This document shows positions 1 to 12,515 of a DNA stretch of 64,000 nucleotides, in pieces (position 1 is the first letter of the stretch; every line of letters starts with the position of its first letter). The notes under the pieces are model-generated. The model had not been told where the DNA came from. It ran no database searches and saw nothing but the letters and a program-made list of their open reading frames with translations. The translations under genes were made by a program, and so were the position numbers. This DNA comes from Cristatella mucedo. Its lineage: Eukaryota; Bryozoa; Phylactolaemata; Cristatellidae. The stretch covers positions 1,776,001-1,840,000 of the forward strand of contig WPIO01000031.1 in the NCBI GenBank assembly GCA_009760855.2. The letters run 5' to 3'.

Positions 1-1399
1 TACAATAAAGTGGTAAGAAAATAGATACAGCAGACCAAAGCTGGCACTTGGCACTCGAAATGCTTCTTGCCATTTCTTTGTGCACTAGACAAACACTATT
101 TTTCACTGCAGGCTCACAAAAGTCGTGTAGGGTCTGAGTACGTGTGTGCATAGACGCTTGAGATCGTGCACACAGGGGAAGCACAGTCCTAGGAGCATGA
201 GTCAGGTCTCTCTGCCAAGTGAGAATACGTCTCTCGGTGACCACAAAGAACGTGCAAAGACTTTGTGTTATGAAAGAGATTGAGACTGATGAGTGCTGTG
301 TAGGATAAGGCTTCTTGGACATCTTGTCAACATTAGAAGCCAAAAGGAAACAGATCGACGTGGAGTGCAGGGGTTACAGGTTGCTAACAAATGGCACAAT
401 CAAGCTGAGTCTGATGCCATCGGGTCTTAGCCCAGAGGGAAGGAACTTTCACTTCGTGGCCCAGGTCATGGATTCAACCCCTTCTGTGTGCTGCTATGGC
501 TCCTCTGCCCTTATGTAAATAAGTTGCTGCAACGTTGATCAGCTGCTATTTATTTCGAATTGTTTATAGGTTTAATCAGAACTTGCTCACAAAATTGGCC
601 GTTGACAGGATCGCCCTTGTGTAGGTGAAACACATGGTAGGATTGGGACAACGGGTATTTAAAAGGGTAAACAGATAGTCGCAGCAAAGTTGCCCGAACA
701 AAGCAATCTGAAAGCCTAACTTTTCTGCCTATGCTGGACGAAGGCAATTAAATTAGCATATTTAAATTGATTACCGCGCTACCAAACTGATTTATGTATT
801 CCCTTGGCAAGGTTTATGGAAGTCATAAGATACCTGAACAAACCGCACCCATGCTTTCGGTCTATTAATGGTACCAGACATTCTATCTTTCAGCCAGTAT
901 AGCTACAATTACATGCACATACCGAATTACAACCTCCCTGCTTCTAACTCAAATGAGAACCACTTAAAATCACTTCCGGATAAAGGCTATCCAGAAACAT
1001 AGCTTGTGAGTATTTTGGCATTTGTCAGGGCAAATGAACCCTGAGACGAACATCAGCAATTCAATTGCTTGCAGCTACTGGTGGACAACGTAATGCCTCA
1101 CAAAAAGTGCATATCAGCTGATCAGAACTAAACCGTGGGAGGCAAGAAACTGCAGAGGTGAGCATCAATGCCTGTCACAATGTTCAGCTTTATGCTGACT
1201 CTGACCAATTCAAGGTGTGGCTGCCAGTGCACTTCCAGTGCAAAATCAGGGGATATCATAAGGTGTGTGTGGGCACCATATTACCTTAAATTACCTGCCT
1301 CTATCCGAATAAAATTGGCAGCGGCTGCGACATTTTTAAAGCTGTAACATTTCTTTTTTAGAGCAAGCTGAATATCGCTAGCGTGATTCTTTGTAGTAC
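1..1399. other. No recognised feature
   Basis: AT-leaning unique-looking sequence. The open frame at 315-518 shows no family resemblance. Confidence 0.5.
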
Positions 1400-1551
1400 C
1401 TTCTCTGCACTCTTAATGAATATGGTGACATCCTTGAAGTCCATCAGTGGCTCCTTGGAGATGTGACATGCACTGTAATAGCGTAGTTCGATGAGACAAT
1501 TGTGTAGCCAGTTGGCACTGATGTGTCCGACGCCCAGCTGCACAGTGTAGT
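1400..1551 (-). CDS. Orphan exon candidate, unrecognised protein
   Basis: The minus strand has TTTTTACTTGCAG, then 152 nt open (YTVQLGVGHISANWLHNCLI near its start, MDFKDVTIFIKSAEK at its end), then GTACTA. Composition looks protein-like rather than repetitive. It would be phase 1 in and phase 0 out. No flanking exons and no family were recognised, so it could be a chance frame. Confidence 0.3.
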
Positions 1552-2934
1552 CTGCAAGTAAAAATGCAATCTGCACTGATCAGTCGTAGAATGCATGAAA
1601 TAAAAACAATTTCACACACAGAGACAGCGACAAACCCTGCTCCCAACAGAAACAGTGCAACGTCGACCAATGCACGTGCAATCCTAATAAGGACGATTCC
1701 CCCTCCTGCACTAGCTACCGAGTCAGTGCTTGATATTGCAACAATCAGAAGGAGACTGCATTCGTTTTGGAATTACTCAGATAGAATCCAGACTTTACAG
1801 ATGATCCATCATTGTGGAAACTATGCTCTTAAGTTTGTGCAAATAGAAATTGAAGGGAGCTAACCACGGGCAGTATCCAAAGAAGACCTATTAGAAGACC
1901 TACCTCCCTATGACATTCCTAGATTTAGGCAGGCAGATGACTGTAAGCAGAGAACAAGGATCGCAGGTATCCTGCAGACTGCTGCAACAGGATGTGATAG
2001 GATCAAGAGCGAGTAGCAGATACAAGCTATCCTGCAGCCTAGTCACGGGACAGACACCACGTCGATTTTTTGTTAAAAGAACAGTCAAAGCATACTAGCA
2101 CGTATCTCCAATCCGGCAGCTGCAAAGTACACTACATATACATCGGACCGTAAAATTATATAGTCATTGCTACGCAATAAAACATTACATTACTGTCTAT
2201 GTCTCGGCATATTGCCGCTGTAGTGTCGTGAGCTGCATCCGTCTCGTTGGAGCACTTCTCCCCACTGTGCTAAGTTCTGCTGACATGCATTTGGAAGTCG
2301 CTTAACTTGGATGGCAGAACTGGAGGTGGGCCAGCATGAAACCCGCTCGATTAGAAGACAGAATTAACAAGTGCCAGTTATTGTTTTGACAGGGCAGAAT
2401 ACATTCACTGACTGCACCATCGACTGCAAGCACCGACACTTTCATTTTATAATCAAAATAAACGTTGCTGAGCAGCCAGTGCTTAAAAAGGCGCAGCAAG
2501 AGTAGCAGTGTACAGTGCTGCCGTTTCGGTGGACAAAGGCAGCGATACAGCGAATCCCTTACAGTCTGCACTTCGACCAAGTCGTAGCAGCAGTATTAGC
2601 AGTAGCAGTAGCTTAAACAATGGGGCTCCTAGGAACAGCACCATGCTGCAGCCGGCCTTTCTTCATGCTCGGTAAGCATGATTACCGACTTTATCTCCTT
2701 TTTCAAGCCGCGAAGCGGCAGTCGATCATCGGTGCCATATTCATACACGAGAAATTGAAGACCGAGAAAAGACAACAGTACGGACACGAGAATGAGAAGA
2801 AGCTGTATTTACTTCCATTATGCAGAGTGTGATGCGAGCACATTTTTGTGCACACACAGAAAGCCCAAACTCTGCAGTCATCGCTAGTGCCGAGTCTTAC
2901 TCGATGCATACAAGCACACGAACGTACGTGTAAA
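1552..2934. other. No recognised feature
   Basis: Several short frames on both strands (1564-1863, 2302-2580), none with recognisable motifs or splice logic. Confidence 0.5.
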
Positions 2935-3100
2935 AAAAATGCTGGCTGAATAAATAGCTTTCTTTACGCAGCTTCAAAAGAGCCTCAGTGGCAATCAACC
3001 CGCTGGAAGCAAGCAATACAGGATAAAGCCGACCCGGGGATCGAACCCACGACCGAGTCGCTAAGTACGACCACATTCCTATCCCTCGGTATTTGTGAGC
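2935..3100 (-). mobile_element. SINE B, diverged copy
   Basis: The minus strand has a B box GGGTTCGATCC, 'ttgattgccactgaggctcttttgaagct' and 'aagctatttattcagcc', the SINE B order. Confidence 0.62.
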
Positions 3101-4458
3101 GAACACATAGTCCCGTGTGCTTCCACAATCACTCCCAAAGACTCGGAAGGAATGGTGCAGACTTGCTTACCGGTCGAGCGGCTCACATTTTCCTACCGGC
3201 ACACCGGTGGGATTTGTGAATAGTATGGGTTGGATATGCAGGCAAGCAAGCAAACTTATGCATCTAATACGAAATCAATGCATAGCAAGGTGCTGCAAGG
3301 GTTTTTATTTAAACATAGGCTAGCTACATGCCTGGGTAAACTCCAGGGGTTAGACTACTGTCGAGACTTTTAAGTATGGCAATCGAGTGTCTACTGTGCC
3401 TCAAGCCACAGTCTGAAGTGCATAGACGCTGCATTACTTCTATAGAGCAGCGAGGCAATTACATATGTGGTCACGGTAACAGTTTCAAGTTTTCAATATG
3501 CAGATCAATACATAACCAGCGAATCCGAAAGCCAGGACTGCTTCAATGACTGCGATTTTTTATTTGCATGTACTGAGATGTGGCTGAGGAGACGACGACT
3601 GGCGTTACGTTGAATATCTGAGACATACCATTCCACAGAAATAGCTGATTGGAGTACAAGTGTTAACCTGATATTTATTGCTTTTTATTATTGCTTATTT
3701 ATTAGCCATGATTGCTAATATGGTGTACAGTCAAGGCAGAGGAATTTGGATGGGTACTTGAATGACATTGATATTTTCCTACTGATTAAAAGAGATTTAA
3801 AAGAGATTCTTATTATTTCCATTGAGCGTTCACCTGAATGTAATCGTCGGCAGAATTGTTGATGCTGCAAAAATGTTGCTAATAAACAGTTCTGCCGAAT
3901 TTGTATCCACCAGCTCAATTATTGGATTGAATTGTTTAATAAGCAAAGTTTGAGTCTAATGAAGGGAACTTTGAAGAGTACTATCATCTGAGTATTAGAA
4001 AGATGACACTTTTACCAGACTGCCCATCTTCCGAGCTTTTAGCAAAACTTAATCTATGGAGATAGCTTAGCATAATAACTTACAGACGAAAGTACATGAG
4101 CTGAAGTGTCAGGGGTTCACGGTGCTTCGGTCTAAAAACTATGCTTGAATGAGATATCATTTCTAAGTTATACTGAACTAAGACCAGTTTTTCCTGATTT
4201 AGAAAGAAAAAACGGCAGGCATACTTTCGTCGCTTGCGGGTAACAGGGTAATTCACACACAAAATTATCAGTAGGACCTCACTATAAAAAAAGAAACTTT
4301 TTGATATGTGCATAAAGAGAATGGGCTGTTTTGTCATTACTGCCGTACATGGACCAAACATAAAACCTGAGTAGATGACTTGCAAGCTCCAGTAGGGGGT
4401 TGTCATATCTTCTTCTCTCCCGAAGCGGCAGCTCGAGAACCGTTCATTGTAGAGATAT

Positions 4459-4459
<1 letters not shown>

Positions 4460-4545
<86 letters not shown>
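4460..4545. repeat. (CT)n microsatellite
   Basis: Uninterrupted CT repeat of about 86 bp. Long open frames of Glu-Arg or Ser-Leu repeats across it are artefacts. Confidence 0.98.
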
Positions 4546-4548
<3 letters not shown>

Positions 4549-4974
4549 TTCTGCCTCTGCCTCTCTGTGTGCGGATCCATGCATGCAAGCACCCACACGG
4601 TTGTCTCTCTGTGTCCCTATGTCACTCAATTCCTTCATTTCCCTCAGCTCCACCTTCACCTCACCTATAGGTGTGGCCCTCATACACTCAGTTAAATGCT
4701 GCTTACATTGACAGCATACGCGAGTGACCAGCCTCGCCAGGCTGGCACTGATAAGCAGATTATACTGCAGCGATACGTCGGTAAGGACGACCATTCCCGC
4801 AACCACAAAAGCGCATGCGACTTCAAGACGAAGTGCCAGTCATCTGCAACAATGGACGAGGGTCAGAATTTGTCAGCTGCTGCCACACGTGCCGTCCATT
4901 GCAGCGCTTCTCATGCTGCTGCTGCTCTTGCTGCCCTAATGTAACTGCATCGACAGCAACATTTCACTAGCTTT

Positions 4975-5104
<130 letters not shown>

Positions 5105-5444
5105 GTTCGCACTTCTAATGTTCCCGAAAACGAATGAGAGGCCACTAAAACTTAGTCTCCCACCTCCAAAGCTTTGGCTGGTGGTCAGCTCGAGTGTGCA
5201 GGCCTCTCCACGTCGCGGAAGGTGTGTGCTTCCTCATCCTCTGATGTGTGAGCCGTAAAAATTTAATTGCTCCTTGCCCAGCTTTCTGCTTTATTCTTGA
5301 TTCACTTGGAATGCTAGCACACTAATACTGTATAGTTCCTCACAACTAACTTGGTTCATAAACCTCAATACTCACCCGTCAGTTGGTGGCACACCATTGT
5401 CTGTTTATGAAATACAAAGAATAAACGTGAACTGATTCAACAAT

Positions 5445-5510
5445 CCAATTTGTATAAAAGCAGAAGAGTCTAGGCGGCTATTAAACAGCCCAAAAAGGTT
5501 AATAGATAGA
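5445..5510 (-). mobile_element. SINE B body remnant
   Basis: 'gcagaagagtctaggcggctatt' reverse-complements to the SINE B 'agccgtaaaggctcttctg' segment. Short and uncertain. Confidence 0.4.
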
Positions 5511-5692
5511 TAAGAACAGTGTTATTGCCGATAGCCACCGTTAGTTTGAGGTATACCGCCAAAGAGCAATCAATCTACTATAACCAGGTGATGTACAACT
5601 CGGCAGCAACAGCAGCAGTAACCAAAGATTCATGGCATGCATGGTAACATGGACAGATATGCAGGAAAAAGCACAGCACACATTCACCCTGC

Positions 5693-5895
5693 AAAGATCT
5701 GCATATCCAGCTGTGATTTATAGCACTGGTATGAATCCACTGATGTTTCAGCTACCTCGTTCATAGGCTCGTGGTCCGTAGAATATCTGCGTCCTGGCCG
5801 CCTTGTCATTTTTTTCCTTTTCATTGCTTCATACAGATGTACAGTCGTACTGATAGGGCCGTCGGTCTGCCGATCGCTTTTTTATTCTGCAAACT
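5693..5895 (+). repeat. Dispersed repeat C, copy 1
   Basis: About 200 bp shared with 16217-16410: 'gatctgcatatccagctgtg', 'taggctcgtggtccgtagaatatctgcg' and 'cttgtcatttttttccttttcattgc'. No coding frame recognised. A SINE B copy lies just downstream. Confidence 0.8.
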
Positions 5896-5944
5896 TAAAT
5901 AATCTTGTATCTATGTGAACTACAGACGGACTTTAAGTAAAAAA

Positions 5945-6100
5945 AAATAAAGTCGGCTGATCAAGGTGAAGGAGCCGTTAATAGCAATAATCTGCTTGCA
6001 GTGGGCAATAAATGATTGCATACTGGAGGGCTGGCTCTAGCCCGAAGGCAATTTCGAGAAGTGCCAGCACCTTACCCTTGAGCTAAGACTCAAGCTCGAC
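5945..6100 (-). mobile_element. SINE B, diverged copy
   Basis: The minus strand has 'agctcaagggtaaggtgctgg', 'attgcccactgcaagcag', 'attaacggctccttcacctt' and 'gatcagccgac', collinear with the SINE B family. Confidence 0.65.
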
Positions 6101-6339
6101 ACGTTGTACTTAGTTAACCATATAACAGTATATGTACCTCTAAACTTCATTAATTAATGTCATAAAATGGCAAAATGCCAAGGTTACCAAAGGTTTGCCC
6201 TTGCTCCAGATGTAACTTATGCAGTCACAATTGCGACTGCCACAGGGGGATGCGTTTAGGTATGTCAACTATGTGCAAATAAAATTAACTCTGAATTGTG
6301 CAGCAATTGATTTGGTAAACGCTAAGTAAAGTAAAGGTT

Positions 6340-6495
6340 ATCGGATTCACTTATATAGCAGCAGAAGAGCATTGACGACAATCGCCACAGCTTGCAACGG
6401 GCAATAAAGGAATACCCCTCGAGGACTCCGCAAAGGATGGCCTGGTTCGTCAAGCAGCCGCAGCACCTTACCGCTGAGCTAAGACCCGCGGGGTA
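6340..6495 (-). mobile_element. SINE B, diverged copy
   Basis: The minus strand has 'agctcagcggtaaggtgct' as A-box region, then 'ctgtggcgattgtcgtcaatgctcttctgctgct' as body. It is directly adjacent to the next SINE B copy. Confidence 0.72.
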
Positions 6496-6504
6496 TTGAA
6501 AGTT

Positions 6505-6685
6505 AAAATAAAAAAAATATTAGCTGATTTAACAGCCTCTTTTTTATAGCGACAGAAGAGCCTTTACGGCTATCACCACCGCTTGCAGTGGCGATAAGGG
6601 ATCGCCCACCGCAGGATTCGAACCCACGACCTCGGGCCTAGGTCGTGAAAAGCAACCGCCTTACCTAGTGAGCCATAACCCTAGA
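6505..6685 (-). mobile_element. SINE B, near complete
   Basis: The minus strand has TGGCTCACTAGGTAAGGCGG, GGGTTCGAATCC, the 'ccactgcaagcggtgg' hairpin, 'agccgtaaaggctcttctgtcgct' and 'gaggctgttaaatcagctaat'. Close match to the 62.3 kb copy in opposite orientation. Confidence 0.87.
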
Positions 6686-6789
6686 ATAATAATTATAATA
6701 GTAACAATCATGCATTTTTATAGCACCCTAAGAGAACTTATTAAATATAAAAATAAAAATAAATATAATTTGTATAATAATATATAATA

Positions 6790-6922
6790 TAATTCATATA
6801 GCGCCCTAAGAGAACTTAATCTCTATTCAGGCGCTTCACATGTGCCTCCGGGCTCGAGCCCACGACGTCAGCAAGACCTTGGGCGGGGCGAGCACCTTAA
6901 CCGCTGGACCAAACCAGCTCGG
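6790..6922 (-). mobile_element. SINE A: tRNA-like head with LINE-type tail
   Basis: The minus strand starts GAGCTGGTTTGGTCCAGCGG (A-box-like), has GGGCTCGAGCCC (B-box-like), then 'cgcctgaatagagattaagttctcttagggcgct', the same tail hairpin as the LINE. AT-rich repeats follow at 6700-6790, which also hold a second tail remnant near 6710-6740. Confidence 0.85.
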
Positions 6923-7019
6923 CGTTTCTCTTTCTAGGTACGGCGAAGGGACGATTGCTGGGTCGCAAAGCAGAAATGAGGTCCCAACCAATCTTAAATA
7001 AAGCAACTCTTGGTACCTG

Positions 7020-7240
7020 AGTAGGGTGACAGGTGACTGCCACCTTTGGCAGCTGACGGTAAGAGAGACTCGGGACAAGAGATTCGAAGGATTGAACAAG
7101 GGAATTGAGCGAGGAACCAATCGCAATTGCTACGTCGCTACCAGTTTTAATTGACCTCGGAGCTCGAACTATCTCGGAGCCTGTAAGGGGCCGCTTTTGT
7201 TCGGTCAAGTAGTTCGCCGACTTCAGCCAGCTCCCGGGTA
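7020..7240 (-). mobile_element. LINE endonuclease-domain fragment
   Basis: The minus frame reads SWLKS...RAPRSIKTGSDVAIAIGSSLNSL, matching ETWLKS...HTPRSIKTGGGVAIVVRSKFNF of the main LINE, then LPKVAV matching LPIVAV. It lies directly upstream of SINE A at 6790-6922. Confidence 0.75.
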
Positions 7241-7245
7241 CGGAG

Positions 7246-10200
7246 CACAAGAAGTGAAAGACGTCTTCAAGACAAATGTCCCGCTAGATTAGGGCTTTGT
7301 TGCTTACTTAAAGCGAATCCAGCAGGTGCACATGTTATGACTGGTCGTTAGCGTTGCACTGGGCTGTACTGCTATCAAGTTAGAGTAATTCATTGCATTC
7401 CCTTAGTAAGAGCATGCTAGGCGACATGAAACAAGGCAATAAAATACTGGAGATTCGTACCTCGCCGTATCGCTTACTCCGTCTGGCCTTCCTGCTAAGG
7501 GTAACCACGTCCATAACCCGGGCGGCGGCAACGGATTCCAGGAATTCTTATGAACGATAATTTCGAAACGATATCATGCACATAAGATGATACCGAATAG
7601 TATGGTTCCCAAGGCCGGATAATCTGCAACGGTGGATGGTTCGAACGCGTGAACACATGCTGACAGGACTGCGGGCGCACTAGCAGACGCCCGCAGGATG
7701 TTGGGGCGTTAAAGGACATTTCGACAGAACGACGGGCGTATGCAGTAAAAGTCTCCCGTCATCCGCAAACGCTTACATTCTTACGCGCAATAGAAAAATA
7801 GATAGAAAATACTTTTAAATTGGTCTTACCTCTTTCGGATTCTGAGTTCGTCGCTCGTCAGTACTTCGATTTTGGGAACATGTTCTGCCTCTTTCATAGA
7901 TACCGAGCCGCCCTCGGGAAAGCGTTGAAAGGAGCCTTCGAAAGCTCGCGAATCCCATTGGAGGAATCCCATTGGAGGAATCCCAACGGAGGAATCCCAG
8001 TGGAGGAGGGCAGCGAGCCTCATACGCAAACGGCTTACGCCTTCCGACAAAACTATTAAGGCGGCGTTTTTTTAACCTGCAATGGCTACGCCGCCAGGGA
8101 AAGAGAGAGGAGCCGGAGGCATCCTGGAACGAGTCGGCAGCGGAGGTGTAGAGAGTGAATGAACAGAAAAATTCGTTTCCGAAGCGACCTGCTTCGAAAC
8201 GGAGCCCAACAACATGAGCCCGGGTAAGCCGCAGCTTAGCACGGAGCGGTGCGCCGTGTTCGCGCCCGTGGCTCGGCAAACTAAGTAAAGGCTGCGAGTG
8301 AGAAGATTCGGCCGTTCGGCTTTCGGCATCCGGCTGTTCGGATTCGTCGCCGACTTCGAAAACCAGCAGCCGCGTACGGCGTAGCTAAAGCTCGTGAAGA
8401 AGAGAGGAGCTATCTAATGGAGTGGAAGCGACTGCTTGGGGCTGAGAGAGCGCGTATAGTTTATCTTTGGTTGATGCTTGGCGGATGCCTTGCCTTGTAA
8501 GTTCTTGCATTTCAGTTCTACTAGCTATCTCTCTGTGCTTTATTCGGCAAAATGGTGGTGATGAAACCGCTAAGACGGTGTCGTGTTGCCGTTCAAAAGA
8601 ATATCTTAGGCAAGTGCAAATACTTTACAGGGATGGATATTTATAGAGGGGTCCAGCTCTTGACAATAACTCTGGATCTGTTATTTTTAATTGCGAGACT
8701 CGACGGAAAACCTGGCACTAACTTTGCACCTTGATGCTGACCAACTTTTACTCGCCATTTATGGGCCTCCGTGCAAACCCTTAGCAATCTGTGGCTCGGA
8801 AAGAATCGCGTGATTCAGCCATATAGAACTTAAGAGGCCTTAATTTTCTACCAACGCAAAGGCGTATATTCAGATTCGGTGAGGCAAAAAACTCCAACTC
8901 TATTTGAGAAATGATTACGTACTTGGCACGCTATCAAGTGACTCTGGCTCTTCACCTGAGCGATTCGTAACGGGAAAGTCTTTGTGTGCTTCAATGAAAA
9001 CATGCAGACGTGGCTGACTCATGTGAGTCACTATGAAGCACTATGACACTTTAGATTATTGCTAGCAAAGGAATGTTGTCTTTCCTCCGGTATTGAATGT
9101 TATTCATCCAGACACCAGAGGCTAAATCACTCTCTTCATTTAATAGGCAGTTCACTCAGGACTAGCATACTTCATCAGCGCTGCCAATTCGTCCCTTAAC
9201 CCCATTCATTTTGATTACAATACGGACGCCAATATTTTACTTGCTGACATTTCGTTTCTTCTGAAAAATCAAACTAAAGCCAAAGTGAAACCAGCTAAAT
9301 AGGTCAGTGCCATTGGTTTCATTTTTGTCTTCTTACTTGCGTGCAAAACACAAGTGTCTACTCAAAGACATCAGTGCAATTATGGTATTGCTAAGAAAAC
9401 CTCTCTTTTACATACCCGTAAAATAGCTTAAAGCAAATAGTATAACGTTTAGGCCGGTTGGTAGGGGCGTATCGGCGGTTAACGTATTTGCCCTTGACCT
9501 CAAGCTTTGACCTGTGGCGTGGCCTGTCGCTATCAGGCTTCGGCAGCCTTACCGAATTACAGACTAAAGAAAGTCAGTGAGAGGCAGAAATGCCCCCTTC
9601 GAGCCACCGAACGGCTGGCCGAAGGACCGGCCGTGGTTATTTGTGAAGCGGACGAGACGTTAATGGTATTATCGCAGCAGATCAGCTAGTTATGGAGGAG
9701 CCATGCCGCAGTCACCCTCAACGAAACAGCGAGCATCATTCGATCGTAGCCGACTGTTTCGTTGACCGCCTCGCGGGTGTACGCTGCAGTTTGTACGTAG
9801 AGCAGGTTAGCGCACTCGGACGTCTTTTTAAATGCACCACGATTAGCAGCGAGCAGACAGCTGTGTCAACGATGTTAGCAGCACTTGATTGATGATGATG
9901 TACACCTCACAGTTTGTAGCGCAGCATCTACGGGTGATAGCTGACGCCGATTTCGAGCTCACGCCACGTGGGGCGAACGAAGCCTGCGTTGCGAAGTTGC
10001 CCGTCGGCGGTTTAATACTGAGTAGGTCTCTTTGGGTCAAGTTAAAGGTTTCTAGAATCAATTTTCTGGTCAGTCAATTGCTGGAAAACTTAGCATTCTA
10101 AATCAGTTTTTTTGGCTGCCAAACGGTGATGCCTCGCCCTGGTGGAAAGTCGACTGTGGACGTTGGCATTCAGCCGCGTCTTTTCGGAGAGCTTTTGCTC

Positions 10201-11160
10201 GGGAGGCTAAATGAAAACGAAATATAGTTAAAAATAAAAACGAAATGAAAAAATGGCTAAGTAAATAAAAAAAAGCCATCACAAATCTAAGTAAAAATTC
10301 TCAGCAATTAAAAATAAGAACAAAAGTTTTCAGCTACTGCCTTGAAATCCCGATAGGGGCTACCAGATTTTAAAATGCAACCCTTGAAGCATGTTGGGCG
10401 AGATGCCGTCGGCGTGGGGGCTTGCAAATTTCCCCGGAAGAAAAAAGTCACTTCTTCCAGCGTAAAACCTCACCCGTCCAGGCTTTCTATTTAAAGGCTG
10501 CGATCGTGCTGCCAGCGCACGGAGGATGCTAAAAAGGCATCCATGGTGTGGCCCCCTTGGCATTCAGCCAGCTTTTTGATCCTGGTTTCTCTAGCTCAGC
10601 TTTGTCGGTAGAGCCTAATGAGCCAGTACATCTGTATCTGAGCCCCTCGCCCCTCCCCCGAAAAGAACTAACGCAGTCAGATGCTTATCGGGTGTCGCGA
10701 GCCGGTGCTTCTTCAGAAGTGGCGACCATATTTTCTGCTAGATAGGGCGACTGAGAGACTGCTAGTTCGAAGAGGGCTGAGAGCCTTCGCGTGCGAGTTG
10801 AGCGCTTGGTCGGTTAAGTTGCTCGAGAAGTAGCTCTTTTTATGAAAGTTTGACGTGGTTTGCCGAGCTGGGCACCTTCAATTAGTAGCTTTATCAAGCT
10901 CCTAAAATGGAATAGCAAATAAGCGCGCTAGTTTAAATAAACAAGTTCTTAGAGGGGCTGAAGAATATGTCGGAGCGGATCAGAACGTTAAGGCATTGAC
11001 ATCCTATCATGCTCATCGAGCCCAAAGTTTGGCCCTCCACTCAGCGAAAAAAATATCCAGCCTACCCTCTTGACGTTCAGATATGAGTCCTAACGCTGTA
11101 TTGGAGCAGCTTTACCCCAGCTGCTGCTTCCCTACTGATCCGATCACTACAAATGGCCCT
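7246..11160. other. No recognised gene; GC and CpG richer than the ABCC introns
   Basis: Contains the 14-bp minisatellite. The 154-aa minus frame at 7815-8279 crosses that minisatellite and has no domain. Around 10200-10330 is A-rich. Confidence 0.45.
7951..8006. repeat. 14-bp minisatellite, four units
   Basis: AATCCCATTGGAGG twice, then AATCCCAACGGAGG and AATCCCAGTGGAGG, head to tail. Confidence 0.93.
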
Positions 11161-11165
11161 ATTTT

Positions 11166-11308
11166 GAGCTGGTTTGGCCCAGCGGTTAATGTGCTCGCCC
11201 GACCAAGGTCTGGCCAAGGTCGCGGGCTCGAGCCACATGGCATCCGTGAAGTACCTGAATAGAGATTTAAGTTCTCTTAGGGCGCAATACGGATGAATTA
11301 CAGATTAT
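11166..11308 (+). mobile_element. SINE A copy, near complete
   Basis: GAGCTGGTTTGGCCCAGCGG (A box), GGGCTCGAGCC (B box), then 'gtacctgaatagagatttaagttctcttagggcgca' and an AT-rich end. About 80 percent similar by eye to the 6.8 kb copy. Confidence 0.87.
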
Positions 11309-11439
11309 ATATATTTCTAGGTTTTTCAAGGGTGCAACCAGCACCGCACATGAAAGCGGGCCAACAAAAACAAGGTTACGTCCCAAGGCGGGATGCTGCT
11401 AAGCTGGCTATAGTGACACTGGTAAAGATAATAATAATA

Positions 11440-12515
11440 ATATATTTTATAAAGTGCCCTCAGAGAAATCTATCTCTTTCTAGGCACTTTATATTTGCTG
11501 CAAAAACAGCATGATCAAATGGCTAGTGGAAGCATGATCGAATGGTTAGTGGTAGCATGCTCAATAAGCAACACAAATAACATGGTTAGTTAGGGGCGAC
11601 ATGCACAGGGTCAGCATGCAAGTGTGGTTAGTGGCAGCATTCACACTGGCAGCACGAATAGGCACATAAAGGATGGATCACAGGGACTCACGAAATGCTG
11701 TGATAAATATGTGCGTTTTTAGTTTCTTTTTTAATGTTGTAAAATCAGGAAATGTCTTGACGTTTGTTGGGAGTGAGTTCCATGCTTTGGGAGCGTGAGA
11801 ACTAAAGGCACAATCTCCAAAGTATTTGAGGTTTGTACGAGGTATAGGTAAGCAGGTAATATACGGTCCAATTCCGAAAAGCGGGTGGTACGATGCTTAG
11901 CCCGGTGGGGGAGTAGATCTTATATGTAGGCTGGAGCCAAAGAAGAAAGGGAACTAAAAGTGAGTGACTAAACGTTGAAGTGGATGCGTGGCTTGACTGG
12001 GAGCCAGTGCAGGTCAGCGAGAAGTGGTGAGATGTGGCAACTGTGACGCTGAGGCCAGACAAGCCTAGCTGCAGAGTTTTGCACCAGCTGTAAGCGCCTG
12101 AGTGCGTAGGCCGCTAGACCAGCAAGTAGTGAGTTACAGAAGTCAAGACGGGATTGTAACACATGCATGAACCAATTTAGATATGGTATCCTGTCTAAAC
12201 AAGCCCGAATTTTAGCAATGTTATGTAGCTGTAAGTAGGCAGACTTGATTGTTGAGCTGATGTGGTCGTCTAATGAGAGTTCGACTTGGAACGTGGCACT
12301 TAAGTTTCGTGCAGATTCAACAGGCGATATGCTGGCAGAGCCGATTTTGAGCGTTAGCCTTTCCAATTTCTGAATCACTTGGCTTGCCCATAACTAGTAA
12401 GTCGGTTTTACCATCATTCAATTTAAGAAGATTTGCTGCCATCCATATGCGATGTCATCAATACATGCAGCAAGTGAGTTGAGAGAATTCGACGTGCTGG
12501 TGAGCTTGAATTGCT
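11440..12515 (-). mobile_element. 5'-truncated, degraded copy of the same LINE
   Basis: The minus strand encodes pieces nearly identical to the C-terminal part of the 38-41.5 kb element: LERLTLKIGS, SISPVESARNL, LDFCNSLLAGL and LLADLHWLPVK. It then has the same 3' UTR repeats and the tail 'gcctagaaagagatagatttctctgagggc' at about 11455-11490. Frameshifts are present. Similarity begins near the SNSLNSLAACIDD region, so the RT core is missing. Confidence 0.92.

Noticed and set aside
4080-4598. Long frame of Glu-Arg repeats (172 codons) on the minus strand
   Set aside because: It is a translation of the CT microsatellite plus flanks; no domain or splice logic.
7815-8279. 154-codon minus-strand frame as a gene
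   Set aside because: Crosses a 14-bp minisatellite, no domain, no splice sites of note.
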